DNA of 64,000 bases, taken from assembly GCF_014836555.1 (NCBI RefSeq), contig NZ_JACSQQ010000003.1, forward strand, positions 47,008 to 111,007, given 5' to 3'. Source of the DNA: Oerskovia rustica. Lineage in GTDB: Bacteria; Actinomycetota; Actinomycetes; Actinomycetales; Cellulomonadaceae. Each line of letters opens with the position of its first letter. Within the stretch, counting starts at the first letter, position 1. The notes below the pieces were generated by a model. The model was not told the origin of the DNA and ran no database searches. It saw nothing but the letters and a program-made list of their open reading frames with translations. Positions 50,329 through 59,266 of the stretch are shown here, one piece after another. Position numbers and translations under genes: made by a program.

Positions 50329-51861
50329 GTGAGCCCCGCACCCCGAACCCCCCGCCCGGACCGCCGGCCGGGCGCTGCGCTGGGCTGGGCGGTCGCCGCC
50401 GCGGTCGGGGCGCTCGCGTTCCTCGTGCGGTGGCACCTCGTGGGCGGGACGGTCGGCCTCCGCGGGTATCACGGGTACGACGACGGCGTGTACTTCTCGT
50501 CGGCCGTGGCGTTCGCGCACGGCCTCCTGCCCTACCGCGACTTCCTGCTCCTGCACCCACCCGGCTCGATGCTCGCCCTGACGCCCTTCGCGGCGCTCAC
50601 CGCGTGGACGAGCGACAGCGACGCCCTGGTCGCCGCGCGCGTGGGCTTCCTGCTGGTCGGCGCCGCGAACGCCGTCCTGGTGACGCGGGTCGCGCGCCGG
50701 TGGGGCACGACCGCGATGGTCGTGGGCGGCGTCCTGTACGCCGTGTCGTACGCCGCGGCGTGGGCCGAGCGCATCACGCTGCTCGAGCCCTTGGGGTCGC
50801 TGTGCCTGCTGGGCGGGGTCGTCCTGGTGCTGCGCGGCCTCGATGCGGACCGGCGCCCCGCGACAGCCTCCGGGATGGGCTGGCTGTGGGCGGGCGGCGC
50901 GGTCCTGGGGCTCGGCGTGAGCGTCAAGATCTGGGGCGTCGTGCCGCTCGCGGTCGTGGTCGTCTGGTTGCTCGTGACGGCGGGGTGGCGGGTCGCGGTG
51001 CGGGCGGGCGCGGGGGCGGTCGGGGCGGTCGTGGTCGTGATGGCGCCGTTCGCGCTGGCCGCGGGCTCGGACATGTTCCGCATGGTCGTGCTCGACCAGC
51101 TCGGGCGACCGCGCGAGACGGACACGGGGGTCCTCCAGCGGCTCACGTGGATCGCGGGCACGGGGAACGCGGAGTGGGCCCGGACCCCGACGGCGCAGCT
51201 CGCCCTGGTCTGGGCCGTGCTGGGCCTCGTGGTCGTCGCGGCGGTCGCTGCCTGGGTCGGGCGGCGCGGTCGCCTGTGGGTCGCGCTGCTCGCCGTCCAG
51301 ACCGTGGTGCTCGTGGCGTCGCCGTCGGCGTACCAGCAGTACGCGGCGTTCGTCGTCCCGGCGCTCGTGCTGGTCGTCGCGGCCACGGCCTCGCTCGTGC
51401 CGGCGCGTTGGCGGCAGCCGGTCGCGGCGCTCGTGTGCCTGGGCTTCACGCTCGGTGCCGGGGTGACGGCGACGCAGCGCGTCGTGCCTTTCCCGGCCGC
51501 CGCGGTGCGGTCCCACCTGCCGGAGGACGGGTGCGTCCGCGCCGACTCCCCCGCGCTGCTCGCGCTGACCGAGGTCCTGAGCCGCGACCTGGCGCGCGGC
51601 TGCGAGCTGCCCGTGGACCTGTCGGGGTACGCGTACGACGTCGGGGCGAAGGACTCCGTGGGGCGCCCCGTGCCGCGCGACCAGAACGCCGCGTGGCAGC
51701 GCGAGGCGTTGCGCTACCTGACGTCGGGGTCGGCGACGCTCCTGGTGCGCTCGGTCGGGAACGGCTTCGACGAGGCGACGACGCGGACCCTCGACGAGAC
51801 GACCGCGACGGTCGTCGAGCGTCGTGGCGTGCGGGTGCTGGTCCCGCACGAGGGGCCGTAG
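50329..51861 (+). CDS. polytopic membrane glycosyltransferase-like protein (GT39/GT-C type)
   Basis: A 510-residue protein with about ten membrane helices. The first external loop has YHGYDDGVYFSSAVAFAHGL, the acidic DD position used by GT-C glycosyltransferases for the lipid-linked sugar, then PYRDFLLLHPPGSML. The C-terminal soluble part (about 400-510) is periplasmic-like. Such proteins transfer sugars from polyprenyl phosphate to wall glycans or proteins. The GTG at 50329 has GAGGAA just upstream. Acceptor unknown. Confidence 0.8.
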   Translation: MSPAPRTPRPDRRPGAALGWAVAAAVGALAFLVRWHLVGGTVGLRGYHGYDDGVYFSSAVAFAHGLLPYRDFLLLHPPGSMLALTPFAALTAWTSDSDALVAARVGFLLVGAANAVLVTRVARRWGTTAMVVGGVLYAVSYAAAWAERITLLEPLGSLCLLGGVVLVLRGLDADRRPATASGMGWLWAGGAVLGLGVSVKIWGVVPLAVVVVWLLVTAGWRVAVRAGAGAVGAVVVVMAPFALAAGSDMFRMVVLDQLGRPRETDTGVLQRLTWIAGTGNAEWARTPTAQLALVWAVLGLVVVAAVAAWVGRRGRLWVALLAVQTVVLVASPSAYQQYAAFVVPALVLVVAATASLVPARWRQPVAALVCLGFTLGAGVTATQRVVPFPAAAVRSHLPEDGCVRADSPALLALTEVLSRDLARGCELPVDLSGYAYDVGAKDSVGRPVPRDQNAAWQREALRYLTSGSATLLVRSVGNGFDEATTRTLDETTATVVERRGVRVLVPHEGP

Positions 51862-51871
51862 GACGACCGTT

Positions 51872-51886
51872 GGGGCCTCAGGCCCC
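51872..51886. terminator. small GC hairpin between convergent genes
   Basis: GGGGCC-TCA-GGCCCC, 11 bp beyond the glycosyltransferase stop and before the stop of the leftward UDG-family gene. Short, very GC-rich, no T tract. Confidence 0.45.
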
Positions 51887-51895
51887 GCGCCCGCC

Positions 51896-52675
51896 TCAGA
51901 CCGCTCCGCCCGGCGCCCTCCACTCGATCGTGTGCGCCGGGTCGCTGCGCGGCCGTTGCACGGTGCCGTTCTCGCCGAGCGCACGGATCCAGGCGTCGTC
52001 CCCGAACCAGTCGGGCATCCCGTACGGCAGGTCACCGCGCGGGATCGGTGCGTAGTCGGCCTCCTCGAAGGTCGCGCCGTAGGTCGGGACGGTCGCGTCG
52101 CCGTCGGGGTCCGGCGTCACGACGCCCCGCAGGTCGCCGACCGCGTCGCGCAACGCGTCGAGCAGCGCCTTGGGGTCGCGGCTCGAGGGGTGCGGGACCT
52201 TGTGGACGGGGACGTTCGGGGCGCCCTCCCAGCGCCCCAGGGCGTCGCGCGCCTGGGCCCCGAACGCGACGACCGCCTGGAGACCGGGTCCCGTGACGGC
52301 GTCGAACAGCTGGTTGCGCCAGCGCGTGTGCTCGGGGGCACGCAGGATCTCGCGCGCGGCCTCGTCCGCGCGCGAGGGCAACGTCGCGTACGCGTAGGCG
52401 TTGAGGCACACGTAGCTGCGCGTCAGCCCGAGCTTGGTGAGGAAGCCCTGGACGCGCTGGCCCGCGTTGCCCACGAGCGAGCGGCCCGCGATGCGTTCGG
52501 TGGGGCCGGGGTCGGACGCGATGACGAGCAGGCGCGCGGACCCGTCGAGGCGGCCCCGGTAGAGCACGGGACCCCAGTCGTGCCAGAACAGCGCGGCGTG
52601 CTCGCCGTAGCTCGGGAGCCGCTCGAATATCTCGGCGATCTCGGGCGGCGGTCCGGGGTCGTGGTCGGTGCTCAT
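51896..52675 (-). CDS. uracil-DNA glycosylase superfamily protein
   Basis: A 259-residue protein with a UDG-like fold: LLVIASDPGPTE (motif near residue 50), then AGRSLVGNAGQRVQGFLTKLG, VCLNAYAYATLP and KVPHPSS (the HPS motif). The first motif has DPGP where typical family 4/5 enzymes have GEAPG or NPGP; a longer C-terminal region (about 185-259) is extra. Base excision is likely but not certain. Third gene of a leftward set after the S41 peptidase (31-nt gap). Confidence 0.8.
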   Translation of the reverse strand: MSTDHDPGPPPEIAEIFERLPSYGEHAALFWHDWGPVLYRGRLDGSARLLVIASDPGPTERIAGRSLVGNAGQRVQGFLTKLGLTRSYVCLNAYAYATLPSRADEAAREILRAPEHTRWRNQLFDAVTGPGLQAVVAFGAQARDALGRWEGAPNVPVHKVPHPSSRDPKALLDALRDAVGDLRGVVTPDPDGDATVPTYGATFEEADYAPIPRGDLPYGMPDWFGDDAWIRALGENGTVQRPRSDPAHTIEWRAPGGAV

Positions 52676-52706
52676 GTCGTTCCTCCGTTCGCGCGCGGAC
52701 CGGCTC

Positions 52707-54446
52707 TCAGCCGGCGCGGAGCAGCCCCAGGCAGAACGCCTGGAGGTCGACGTTGTCCCGCAGCAGGTCGTCGCGGGTCATGTCGTACGGGACGCCCGCG
52801 ATCCCGAGGTCCTCGACCGGGATGCCGTCGCCCCGGCCCGAGCGGATGGTCCGCCGCACCGCGACGGTCAGCGACGTCCCTGCGGGCATGGGCGGCAGCG
52901 CGCGCTCGGTGCCCGCGAGCGCGTCGCGCACCTGGGACAGCGTCCAGACGTTGGCCCCACCGCCCCCGGTGGCCTGCCCGACGGCGACGAGCGGACCCAC
53001 GTCGTTGTCGACCCACCCGGCCGCGAACAGGTCGCCCGACGAGTACGTGTTCGGGTCGACGACCGCGACCGCGGGTCCGGGGTAGACCCGTCCGCGGTCG
53101 TTGCACCAGGCGGGGTCGGTCAGCGGCAGGGGCTGCGCGTACTGCTCGCCGGTCGACACGGCGTCCTGGAGCGAGCCGTTCCACGCCTCGAGCTCGAGCC
53201 GGTTGAACGGGCTGGCGGCCATGAGCCGGGTGAGGGGTGTGGCGACGAGGCTGAAGCGCGTGGGGACGACCGGGTGGTCCGTGAAGAGCTGCAGCGCGCG
53301 CTCGGCGGCCCAGACGAGCCCGCCGGGGTTGCCGCGCAGGTCCACGACGACCCCTCCCGCGGGCAGGAGCCCCAGGAGCCGGGTCATCTCGTCGAGGTAG
53401 GCGGCGTCGTCCCCCACGTCGAACGACCACAGCCGCAGCAGGCCGTGGTCGGCGTCGAGCGCCCGCGCGGCGAGGACGTCCTGGAGCGGGGTGGGGATCC
53501 AGTCCGTGCCCACCCCGCCCGCGTTCCCGGTCGGGAGACGGCCCGACGGCGCCGCTCCCCCTGCGCGGGCGACGCCCGCTCGCGTCGTGCTCGCCCGGGG
53601 AAGGGGCGGCGGTGGTGGCGCGGCAGGCTCGGCCTCGTCCTCGGTGGCCCACAGCTCGGGGACGAACGTGAGCTTCTTGGCCCGGCGCACGGCGTCCGCG
53701 GCGGGGTCGACCGCGACCTTGAGCGCCGCGCGCGTGGCTCGGCTGACGGCCGTCTCGGCCCGACCGGGGGCGACGACGGTCCAGTCGAAGCGTGTCTCCC
53801 GGGTGGCCCCGCGGCGCGTCCGGTACTCGACGACGACCCAGTGCTCGTCGGGCGGCGGCCCGTAGTCGAGAGCGCGGAACGTCAGGGACTCGAGCGCGCG
53901 CGAGCGCCGCGCGTCGGGTCGCCCGCCGGTCTCGCGGTCGGCGTGGACCTCGACCGCGCGGGCGATGGGCACGCCGTTCCATGCGAGGACCTCGACACCT
54001 GGGGCGAACGACCTGTCGGTCGTGGCGCCGGGGCCGACCTTGGTCACGAGGAAGTGCGGCTCGTGGTCGGGCCCGTGGGCCTCGATCAGGAACGGCAGCG
54101 TCGCGACCTGCCCGCGTGCGGCGACGGGCCCGACGTAGCGGGTGTGCGCGTCGCGCAGCCCGGTGAGGATGCCCGTGAGCGCGAGGTGGAACTCGGCGTC
54201 GGTCAGGTCGACGGCGCGGCGCCGCAGCAGCGTGAGCCCCTGCACGGGGTCGCTCGCGTAGGCCGCGCGCTTGGCGGGCAGGTGGGAGTAGAGCCCGCCC
54301 AGGACCGTGACGAACGTGTCGACGACCTGGAGCCGTTCGCCGCCGTCGAGGTGCGCGGCTGCGGGGACGTCGGCGAGGGTCGTGGCCGTGACGGCCTCGG
54401 CGAGCAGGCGCCGGACGCGGGCGTCGCGCGGGTCGGTGGTCGTCAC
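52707..54446 (-). CDS. S41-family (C-terminal processing type) peptidase
   Basis: A 579-residue protein with an S41 catalytic core: GGVVVDLRGNPGGLVWAAER (about residues 362-381) and the nucleophile region VVDPNTYSSGDLFAAGWV, with TGGGGA as the end of the active-site loop. An N-terminal helical part and a PDZ-like region (about 120-165, VTKVGPGATTDRSFAPGVEV, in part) precede; a Pro/Ala-rich linker (PPPPPLP) lies near residue 285. No signal peptide, so a cytoplasmic protease or a degenerate relative. Between an amidohydrolase and a UDG-like gene, all leftward with short gaps. Confidence 0.8.
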   Translation of the reverse strand: MTTTDPRDARVRRLLAEAVTATTLADVPAAAHLDGGERLQVVDTFVTVLGGLYSHLPAKRAAYASDPVQGLTLLRRRAVDLTDAEFHLALTGILTGLRDAHTRYVGPVAARGQVATLPFLIEAHGPDHEPHFLVTKVGPGATTDRSFAPGVEVLAWNGVPIARAVEVHADRETGGRPDARRSRALESLTFRALDYGPPPDEHWVVVEYRTRRGATRETRFDWTVVAPGRAETAVSRATRAALKVAVDPAADAVRRAKKLTFVPELWATEDEAEPAAPPPPPLPRASTTRAGVARAGGAAPSGRLPTGNAGGVGTDWIPTPLQDVLAARALDADHGLLRLWSFDVGDDAAYLDEMTRLLGLLPAGGVVVDLRGNPGGLVWAAERALQLFTDHPVVPTRFSLVATPLTRLMAASPFNRLELEAWNGSLQDAVSTGEQYAQPLPLTDPAWCNDRGRVYPGPAVAVVDPNTYSSGDLFAAGWVDNDVGPLVAVGQATGGGGANVWTLSQVRDALAGTERALPPMPAGTSLTVAVRRTIRSGRGDGIPVEDLGIAGVPYDMTRDDLLRDNVDLQAFCLGLLRAG

Positions 54447-54510
54447 GTTCCCTCCCAGCGGTGGTGCGGTGCGGTGGAGCGGCGGTCGGCGAGATCGCTG
54501 CGACGCGACC

Positions 54511-56052
54511 TCAGTAGTAGGCGCGCAGGCCGTCGAGCACTCCCTCGTGGAAGCCGCGCCCGACGACCTGGGCGAGCCAGGCGTCGTCGGGCATCAGGGA
54601 CTCGAGCGGCGGGACGACGATCGTCCCGAGGTCGCGCGGGAGCCCGCCGACCGGGCCGACGCCCGTGGGCATGTCGAGCGCGAGGCGCAGGGGCGCGCCC
54701 TCGTCGCTCATGCTCCCGGCCCATGCCGCGGCGCGCGCCTGGGCTGCGGTGATCTCGGCCTGCGGGTCGGCACGGACGGCCTCGAGCCGGTCGACGACGT
54801 CGTCCCACCCCCAGGGCGTCGTGCCGTCGTCGGGGTGCGTGAGGCTCAGGCGCATGTCGCGCGAGCCGACGGTGAGGGCCGTGAGGTCGGGCGCGCCCGC
54901 GGCGGCCGTGAGCGCGGGAGTCCCGTAGCGCGCGACGCCGTCGATCACGACGAGGTCCACGTCCTCCTCGGTCGCGGCGACGACGGAGGCGAACGGGTCG
55001 GCGCCACGCTCGGCGCGCAGCACGAGGACGTCCGCGAGCGCCCCGGGCTGCAGCCGCCCGGTCTGCCGCCCCCAGCCGCGTGCGAGGACGTCGCCGGGCA
55101 CGCAGGTCACCATGCGCACGAGGTCCTCGTCGCTGAGGTTCCACCCGGCGTGGTCGGCGGCGAGGCGCGCGGCCTTGAGCTCGCCCAGGACGTTCTTCGA
55201 GCCCGACGGCGCCCAGTCCGCCCCGAGGCACACGGCGAGTCCCGCGTCCCTCGCCGCGGGGACGTCGGTGGTGACGCCGTAGAGCCACAGGTTGGAGAAG
55301 GGCGACCAGACGACGGCGCCGGGGTCGGCCCAGCGCGCGAAGCCGGCCGCATCGACCGCGGTCGCGTGGACCGCGACGAACCGGGGCTGGAGGCAGCCGG
55401 CCGACTCGGCGTCGGTGTACTCGCGGGCGACGAGGCTGCCGGGCTGCCCCTCGGCGCAGTGGTAGACGAACAGCGATCCGGCGCGCATGCGGTTCGCGCG
55501 GTCGGCGAGGTCGGCGGGCTTGGCCGTGAGGACCGACGCGAGGACCTTGTTGCGGTCCCCCGTCCCGAAGCTCTCGTCGTCGATCTCGCGCACGAGCCAC
55601 CCGTCGCGCGGGCGGTTCATGGGCGGGGAGCCCTGGACCGAGGTCGTGCCGCCCACGATCGCCTTGGTCTCGACGTACGCGAGGAGCTCGTGCGGGCTCG
55701 CGGTGATGAACGCGTACGCGGGCCACGTGGTGCTCGCGGCGTAGGTCCTGGCACGGGGCCACGAGTCGTGGTGCGCGAACGGGACGGCCTGCGACGGCTC
55801 GGTCCACAGGGGCAGCGTGTCGTAGGCCAGGTGGTTGTGGAGGTCGATCAGGCCCGGCAGGACGAGCGAGCTGCCGACGTCGACGACCGGGCATCCGTCG
55901 AAGCGTGCGGGACCGGGCCGGGTGCTGCGGGTGACGGCGGCGACGCGGCCGTCGTCGTCGATCCACACGCGGCCCGTGAAGACCGCGGACTCGGACGGCG
56001 CGACCGACCGGTCGTCCGACAGTGCGACGACGCGTCCACGGATCGCCCACAT
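54511..56052 (-). CDS. amidohydrolase-superfamily protein
   Basis: A 513-residue metal-dependent hydrolase of the amidohydrolase superfamily. LPGLIDLHNHLAYD supplies the H-x-H metal ligands (about residues 72-74), FVAVHATAVDA a further histidine and CLGADWAPSGSKNVLGEL the aspartate; the deaminase/chlorohydrolase-like subgroup is suggested by GALADVLVL near the end of the barrel. Substrate unknown. 64 nt before the S41 gene, so possibly one transcript. Confidence 0.82.
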   Translation of the reverse strand: MWAIRGRVVALSDDRSVAPSESAVFTGRVWIDDDGRVAAVTRSTRPGPARFDGCPVVDVGSSLVLPGLIDLHNHLAYDTLPLWTEPSQAVPFAHHDSWPRARTYAASTTWPAYAFITASPHELLAYVETKAIVGGTTSVQGSPPMNRPRDGWLVREIDDESFGTGDRNKVLASVLTAKPADLADRANRMRAGSLFVYHCAEGQPGSLVAREYTDAESAGCLQPRFVAVHATAVDAAGFARWADPGAVVWSPFSNLWLYGVTTDVPAARDAGLAVCLGADWAPSGSKNVLGELKAARLAADHAGWNLSDEDLVRMVTCVPGDVLARGWGRQTGRLQPGALADVLVLRAERGADPFASVVAATEEDVDLVVIDGVARYGTPALTAAAGAPDLTALTVGSRDMRLSLTHPDDGTTPWGWDDVVDRLEAVRADPQAEITAAQARAAAWAGSMSDEGAPLRLALDMPTGVGPVGGLPRDLGTIVVPPLESLMPDDAWLAQVVGRGFHEGVLDGLRAYY

Positions 56053-56196
56053 GAGATCCCCCCGGTCGAGCGACGGGCGTACCTGTTCTCGACGCTAGAC
56101 CCGCGGGCGCGCGTCGGCGAGGGAGCGGGAGGGTGATTTCCCTGAGGTGCCACCAGGTCGGGGCGGGAGAAAGGGCGTGCTCCGCCCCACGAATCT

Positions 56197-56225
56197 GTAC
56201 TAGTGTCCAACTTGAACACCCGTAC
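56197..56225. promoter_or_regulatory. 29-bp palindromic operator, probable TetR site
   Basis: GTAC-TA-GTGTCCAACTTGAACAC-CC-GTAC is a palindrome centred on 56211, with arms GTGTcCAA and TTGaACAC (56203-56219) and outer GTAC boxes. It lies 27-55 bp upstream of the FBP gene that begins a rightward group containing a TetR regulator. Confidence 0.65.
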
Positions 56226-56251
56226 AAATTCGACGGAAACCGGAGCCGCAC

Positions 56252-56752
56252 GTGCGACCACTGACCCGGCAGGAGACCCGCCACGCCTTCAGGAACACCA
56301 CCACGCAGGAGACGAAGGTCCTGCGGCTCCCCGCCACGTTCGACACGCTCGACTGGTCCCGCCTCGACTACCTCGGCTGGCGCGACCCCCGGTCACCCCT
56401 GCGCGCGTACCTCGTCGCCCTCGTCGACGACGTGCCCCACGGCGTCATGCTCCGCCAGTCGGCGACCCGCAACGAGCTCGCGAGCCGCGCCGTGATGTGC
56501 GTGCTGTGCCGCTTCACCCGGCGCTTCAACGAGGTCGCCCTGTTCTCGGCCGCCCGCGCAGGGGCGGACAAGCGCGCCCGCCTCGACACCCTCGGCATCT
56601 ACGTGTGCGTCGACCTCGACTGCCACACGAACGTCCACAGCACCCCGCTCCCGGGCCCCCTCGACCCGCCGGCCGCGGAGATCGTCGCGTCCCGTCGCGA
56701 CGGGCTGCGCACCCGGACCAGCGCGTTCGTGCGCTCCGTCGTGATGCAATAG
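56252..56752 (+). CDS. FBP-domain (FusB-like) zinc-finger protein
   Basis: A 166-residue protein with a C-terminal treble-clef zinc finger of the FBP type: C83 and C86 (MCVLCRF), C119 and C124 (YVCVDLDCH), preceded by the helical N-terminal part (RPLTRQETRHAFRNTT) and WRDPRSPLRAYLV. The FBP/FusB family binds elongation factor G; staphylococcal FusB gives fusidic acid resistance, but most actinobacterial members have not been tested. Starts at GTG 56252 behind a palindrome and precedes a TetR gene by 27 nt. Confidence 0.85.
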   Translation: MRPLTRQETRHAFRNTTTQETKVLRLPATFDTLDWSRLDYLGWRDPRSPLRAYLVALVDDVPHGVMLRQSATRNELASRAVMCVLCRFTRRFNEVALFSAARAGADKRARLDTLGIYVCVDLDCHTNVHSTPLPGPLDPPAAEIVASRRDGLRTRTSAFVRSVVMQ

Positions 56753-56779
56753 GCCGCTGCCGACACCGAGGAGAACACC

Positions 56780-57370
56780 ATGGGGAGCTATCTCGCACGA
56801 GACGCGCGCCGCAGGACCATCCTGGACGCGGCCGTGGTCGTCCTGGGACGCGACGGCATCGCCGCCGTGACGGCCCGCTCGGTCGCGGCGGAGCTCGGCG
56901 GCTCCCAGGGGCAGATCCACCACCACTTCGGGTCGACGACGCAGCTCGTCGCCGAGGCCTGGCTCCTGTACACCCGGACCGAGGTCGAGCAGTTCGAGGC
57001 CGAGGCGGCGAACCTCGACCCGCAGGAAGCGGTCGGCCACTTCTTCGAGGGCCTGCGCGGCGGGCAGGACGGCGGTGCCCTCGCCCTCTGGGCCGAGGCG
57101 GGCTCGTACGCGCGGTTCACCCAGGAGTTCGCCCCCGCATACCTGACATCGCTCCAGCAGGTCTGCACGGTCCTCGAACGGCTCCTCGACCGGGAACGGC
57201 CCGACGACGGCAACCGCGACGCCGCCCTGCGCCTGCTCATGGTCGGGATCGGCCTGGCCGGGCTGACCGCGATCGCACCGACCGACGAGACCGGCATCGC
57301 CCCGGGGCAGGTCGTCGGCTCGGCGATCGCGCAGGAGCTCTCCCGCCTCCGCACTCAACCACGCGCCTAG
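56780..57370 (+). CDS. TetR-family transcriptional regulator
   Basis: A 196-residue TetR regulator. HTH: AAELGGSQGQIHHHFGSTTQL (in part, about residues 36-56) after DAAVVVLGRDGIAAVTARSV. The C-terminal ligand domain resembles the AcrR/BetI type (VEQFEAEA, LALWAEAGSYARFTQEF). Co-directional with the FBP gene upstream (27-nt gap), so likely autoregulatory through the 29-bp palindrome at 56197-56225. Confidence 0.9.
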   Translation: MGSYLARDARRRTILDAAVVVLGRDGIAAVTARSVAAELGGSQGQIHHHFGSTTQLVAEAWLLYTRTEVEQFEAEAANLDPQEAVGHFFEGLRGGQDGGALALWAEAGSYARFTQEFAPAYLTSLQQVCTVLERLLDRERPDDGNRDAALRLLMVGIGLAGLTAIAPTDETGIAPGQVVGSAIAQELSRLRTQPRA

Positions 57371-57433
57371 GGGGCCATCCCTCTCGGTGCCGAGCACGCG
57401 GTGGGCGTCTCTCTTCGGCTGAACTCGGACGCC

Positions 57434-57475
57434 AACCGCATGCTCGGGCGACGGGAACCGCATGCTCGGCGACGC
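57434..57475. repeat. 20-bp tandem repeat
   Basis: AACCGCATGCTCGG occurs at 57434-57447 and again at 57456-57469, each followed by (G)CGACG. It lies in the 210-bp gap between the TetR gene and the AhpD-like gene. Origin unknown; probably a local duplication. Confidence 0.6.
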
Positions 57476-57580
57476 TGGAGACCTTCCGGCGCGGCCGGCA
57501 CCGTGCGAGCCTGGAGGGACAGCCCCGGGGCGCGGTGCTCCCTACCGCGAGCGCACAGCCGCCCGGGAAGGAGACCTGCC

Positions 57581-58198
57581 ATGAGCTGGATCCGAGAGGC
57601 CGACGAGAGCGAGCCCAGCGGCGCCGTCGCGGCAGCGTTCGCGAAGGACCACGAGACGCTGGGGTACGTCGCGAACCTCACGCGGCTCCTCGCGAACCGG
57701 CCCGCGGTGCTCGACGCGTGGATCGGGCTCAACGGCGCGATCAAGGCGTCCATGTCGCCCCGCCGGTACGAGCTCGCGACCCTCGCGGCGGCGCTGCGGC
57801 TCCGGTCGACGTACTGCGCGCTCGCGCACGGCGCGGTCCGCGCCGCCCACCACGCCGGGGCCGACGCCGTGCGCGAGGTCGCCGAGGGGCACGACACCGT
57901 CCAGCTCTCGCCGATCGACCGCGCCGTCATGGACCTCGCGGACAAGGTCGCGGCCGGGGCCGCCGACATGACCGAGCCCGACCTCACCGAGCTGCGCGAC
58001 CTCGGGCTCGACGACGGCGAGATCCTCGACGTGATCCTGGCCGCGTCGGCGCGCTGCTTCTTCAGCTCGGTCCTGGACGCGACCGGGACGCAGGCCGACG
58101 CGGTGTTCGCCGACCTCGACCCGGCGATGCGCGACGCCCTGACCGTCGGCCGGCCGATCGCGACCCCCGACCCCGTGGGCCGACACCTCGCCGGCTGA
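57581..58198 (+). CDS. AhpD-like carboxymuconolactone decarboxylase-family protein
   Basis: A 205-residue all-helical protein of the AhpD/CMD family. The active-site helix is STYCALAHGAVRAAHHAG, with E of RRYELATLA upstream; only one cysteine is present where CxxC is usual in AhpD proper (C-x3-H kept). The start has a strong GGAAGGAG seven bases before the ATG at 57581. Downstream of the FBP-TetR pair and possibly regulated with it; peroxidase-like activity is inference. Confidence 0.85.
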   Translation: MSWIREADESEPSGAVAAAFAKDHETLGYVANLTRLLANRPAVLDAWIGLNGAIKASMSPRRYELATLAAALRLRSTYCALAHGAVRAAHHAGADAVREVAEGHDTVQLSPIDRAVMDLADKVAAGAADMTEPDLTELRDLGLDDGEILDVILAASARCFFSSVLDATGTQADAVFADLDPAMRDALTVGRPIATPDPVGRHLAG

Positions 58199-58360
58199 CG
58201 CCCGGCCGCCCCCCTCCCCCCCCGCGGCTCCCCGCAAGGCCCCCGTCGCCCTGTGAATCACAGCGCTCATTGGCGATGTTCCCGCAGGGGCACTTGTCGG
58301 GGTGTCTCGCGCGCTCGGCGGCTGACCGTCGACGTCGTACTGGTGCACGGGGGTCTGGGG

Positions 58361-59266
58361 TCAGGCGTCGAGGTGTGCCAGGAGCGTGGGGATGAAGTGG
58401 CGATGGTGGTGGAAGACGCCGCCGTGGCCTGATCCCGGGTAGATGGCGAGGGTGCTGTCGGGGATGCGGGCGAGCATGTCGCGGGACAGCGCGGTGGGGA
58501 CCATGCGGTCGTGGTCACCGTTGCCGATCAGCGTCGGCGCCGTGATCGCGGCAAGGTCCTGCGGCTGCTGGCGGCCCCAGGCCTTGATGCCGGTGATCTG
58601 GCGCCGGAATGCGGTCAGAGTGATGGGGTCGTCGCGGTCCGTCACGCGTTCGCGGATCCTCGTGAGGTAGTCCTTCGCAGCGGCCTTGCCTGCGGGCGTG
58701 CGGGGGAAGAAGAGGAACTCCTTGACGTCGGTGCGGGCGAGCGCGGCGCGGACCATGTCGACGTAGATGTAGGCGCCGCCGGTGGGGTGGTCGATCCCGG
58801 CGCCGCCCGCTGGCCCGGTGCCGGTGAGGACGAGCCTCCGCACGAGTCCGGGATCATCGAGGGCGACCTGCTGCGCGACGAACCCGCCGAGCGAGAAGCC
58901 GAACAGGTCGATCCTGGTGAGGTCGAGCGCGGCGACGAACGCGCGCGCGGCGTCGGCCATGCCCTGGACGGTCAGGGGGACGGTGCCGGTCGATCCGCCC
59001 ACTCCGGGGAGGTCCACGGCGATGACGCGGCGACCAGCGGCCAGGGCGTCGACGACGCGCGGGTCCCACTCGTCGAGGGTGGCACCCAGGTGGGTGAGGA
59101 GCAGGACCGGTGTGCCTGCGTCGGCGCCGAGCTCGCGGTAGGCGAGGGTGTCGCCGGCGACGTCCAGATGGAGGGTGGGGGCGGTGACCCAGGTCATCGC
59201 TCGTGCTGCGCCGCCGACGGTCTCGCGGGTGCGATGGCCCGTCGGGGTGGCGGGTGCGTCAGGCAT
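58361..59266 (-). CDS. alpha/beta-hydrolase
   Basis: A 301-residue alpha/beta-hydrolase fold protein: LLLTHLGATLDEWDPRVV (oxyanion-hole region, LTHLG rather than HG), nucleophile Ser in GFSLGGFVAQQ, acid in NGDHDRMVP and His in PGSGHGGVFHHH. Its start overlaps the stop of the upstream oxidoreductase gene by 8 nt, so both form one operon under the HxlR regulator. Substrate unknown; esterase or haloperoxidase-like. Confidence 0.88.
   Translation of the reverse strand: MPDAPATPTGHRTRETVGGAARAMTWVTAPTLHLDVAGDTLAYRELGADAGTPVLLLTHLGATLDEWDPRVVDALAAGRRVIAVDLPGVGGSTGTVPLTVQGMADAARAFVAALDLTRIDLFGFSLGGFVAQQVALDDPGLVRRLVLTGTGPAGGAGIDHPTGGAYIYVDMVRAALARTDVKEFLFFPRTPAGKAAAKDYLTRIRERVTDRDDPITLTAFRRQITGIKAWGRQQPQDLAAITAPTLIGNGDHDRMVPTALSRDMLARIPDSTLAIYPGSGHGGVFHHHRHFIPTLLAHLDA

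Noticed and set aside
58204-58224. Third poly-C tract
   Set aside because: The C-rich stretch after the AhpD-like gene is interrupted by G and T and is within what is expected in GC-rich intergenic DNA.
58251-58263. CTGTGAATCACAG as a third operator of the galactan LacI
   Set aside because: It is a 13-bp palindrome with shorter spacing, lies between convergent gene ends and is far from sugar genes; probably chance or part of a terminator.
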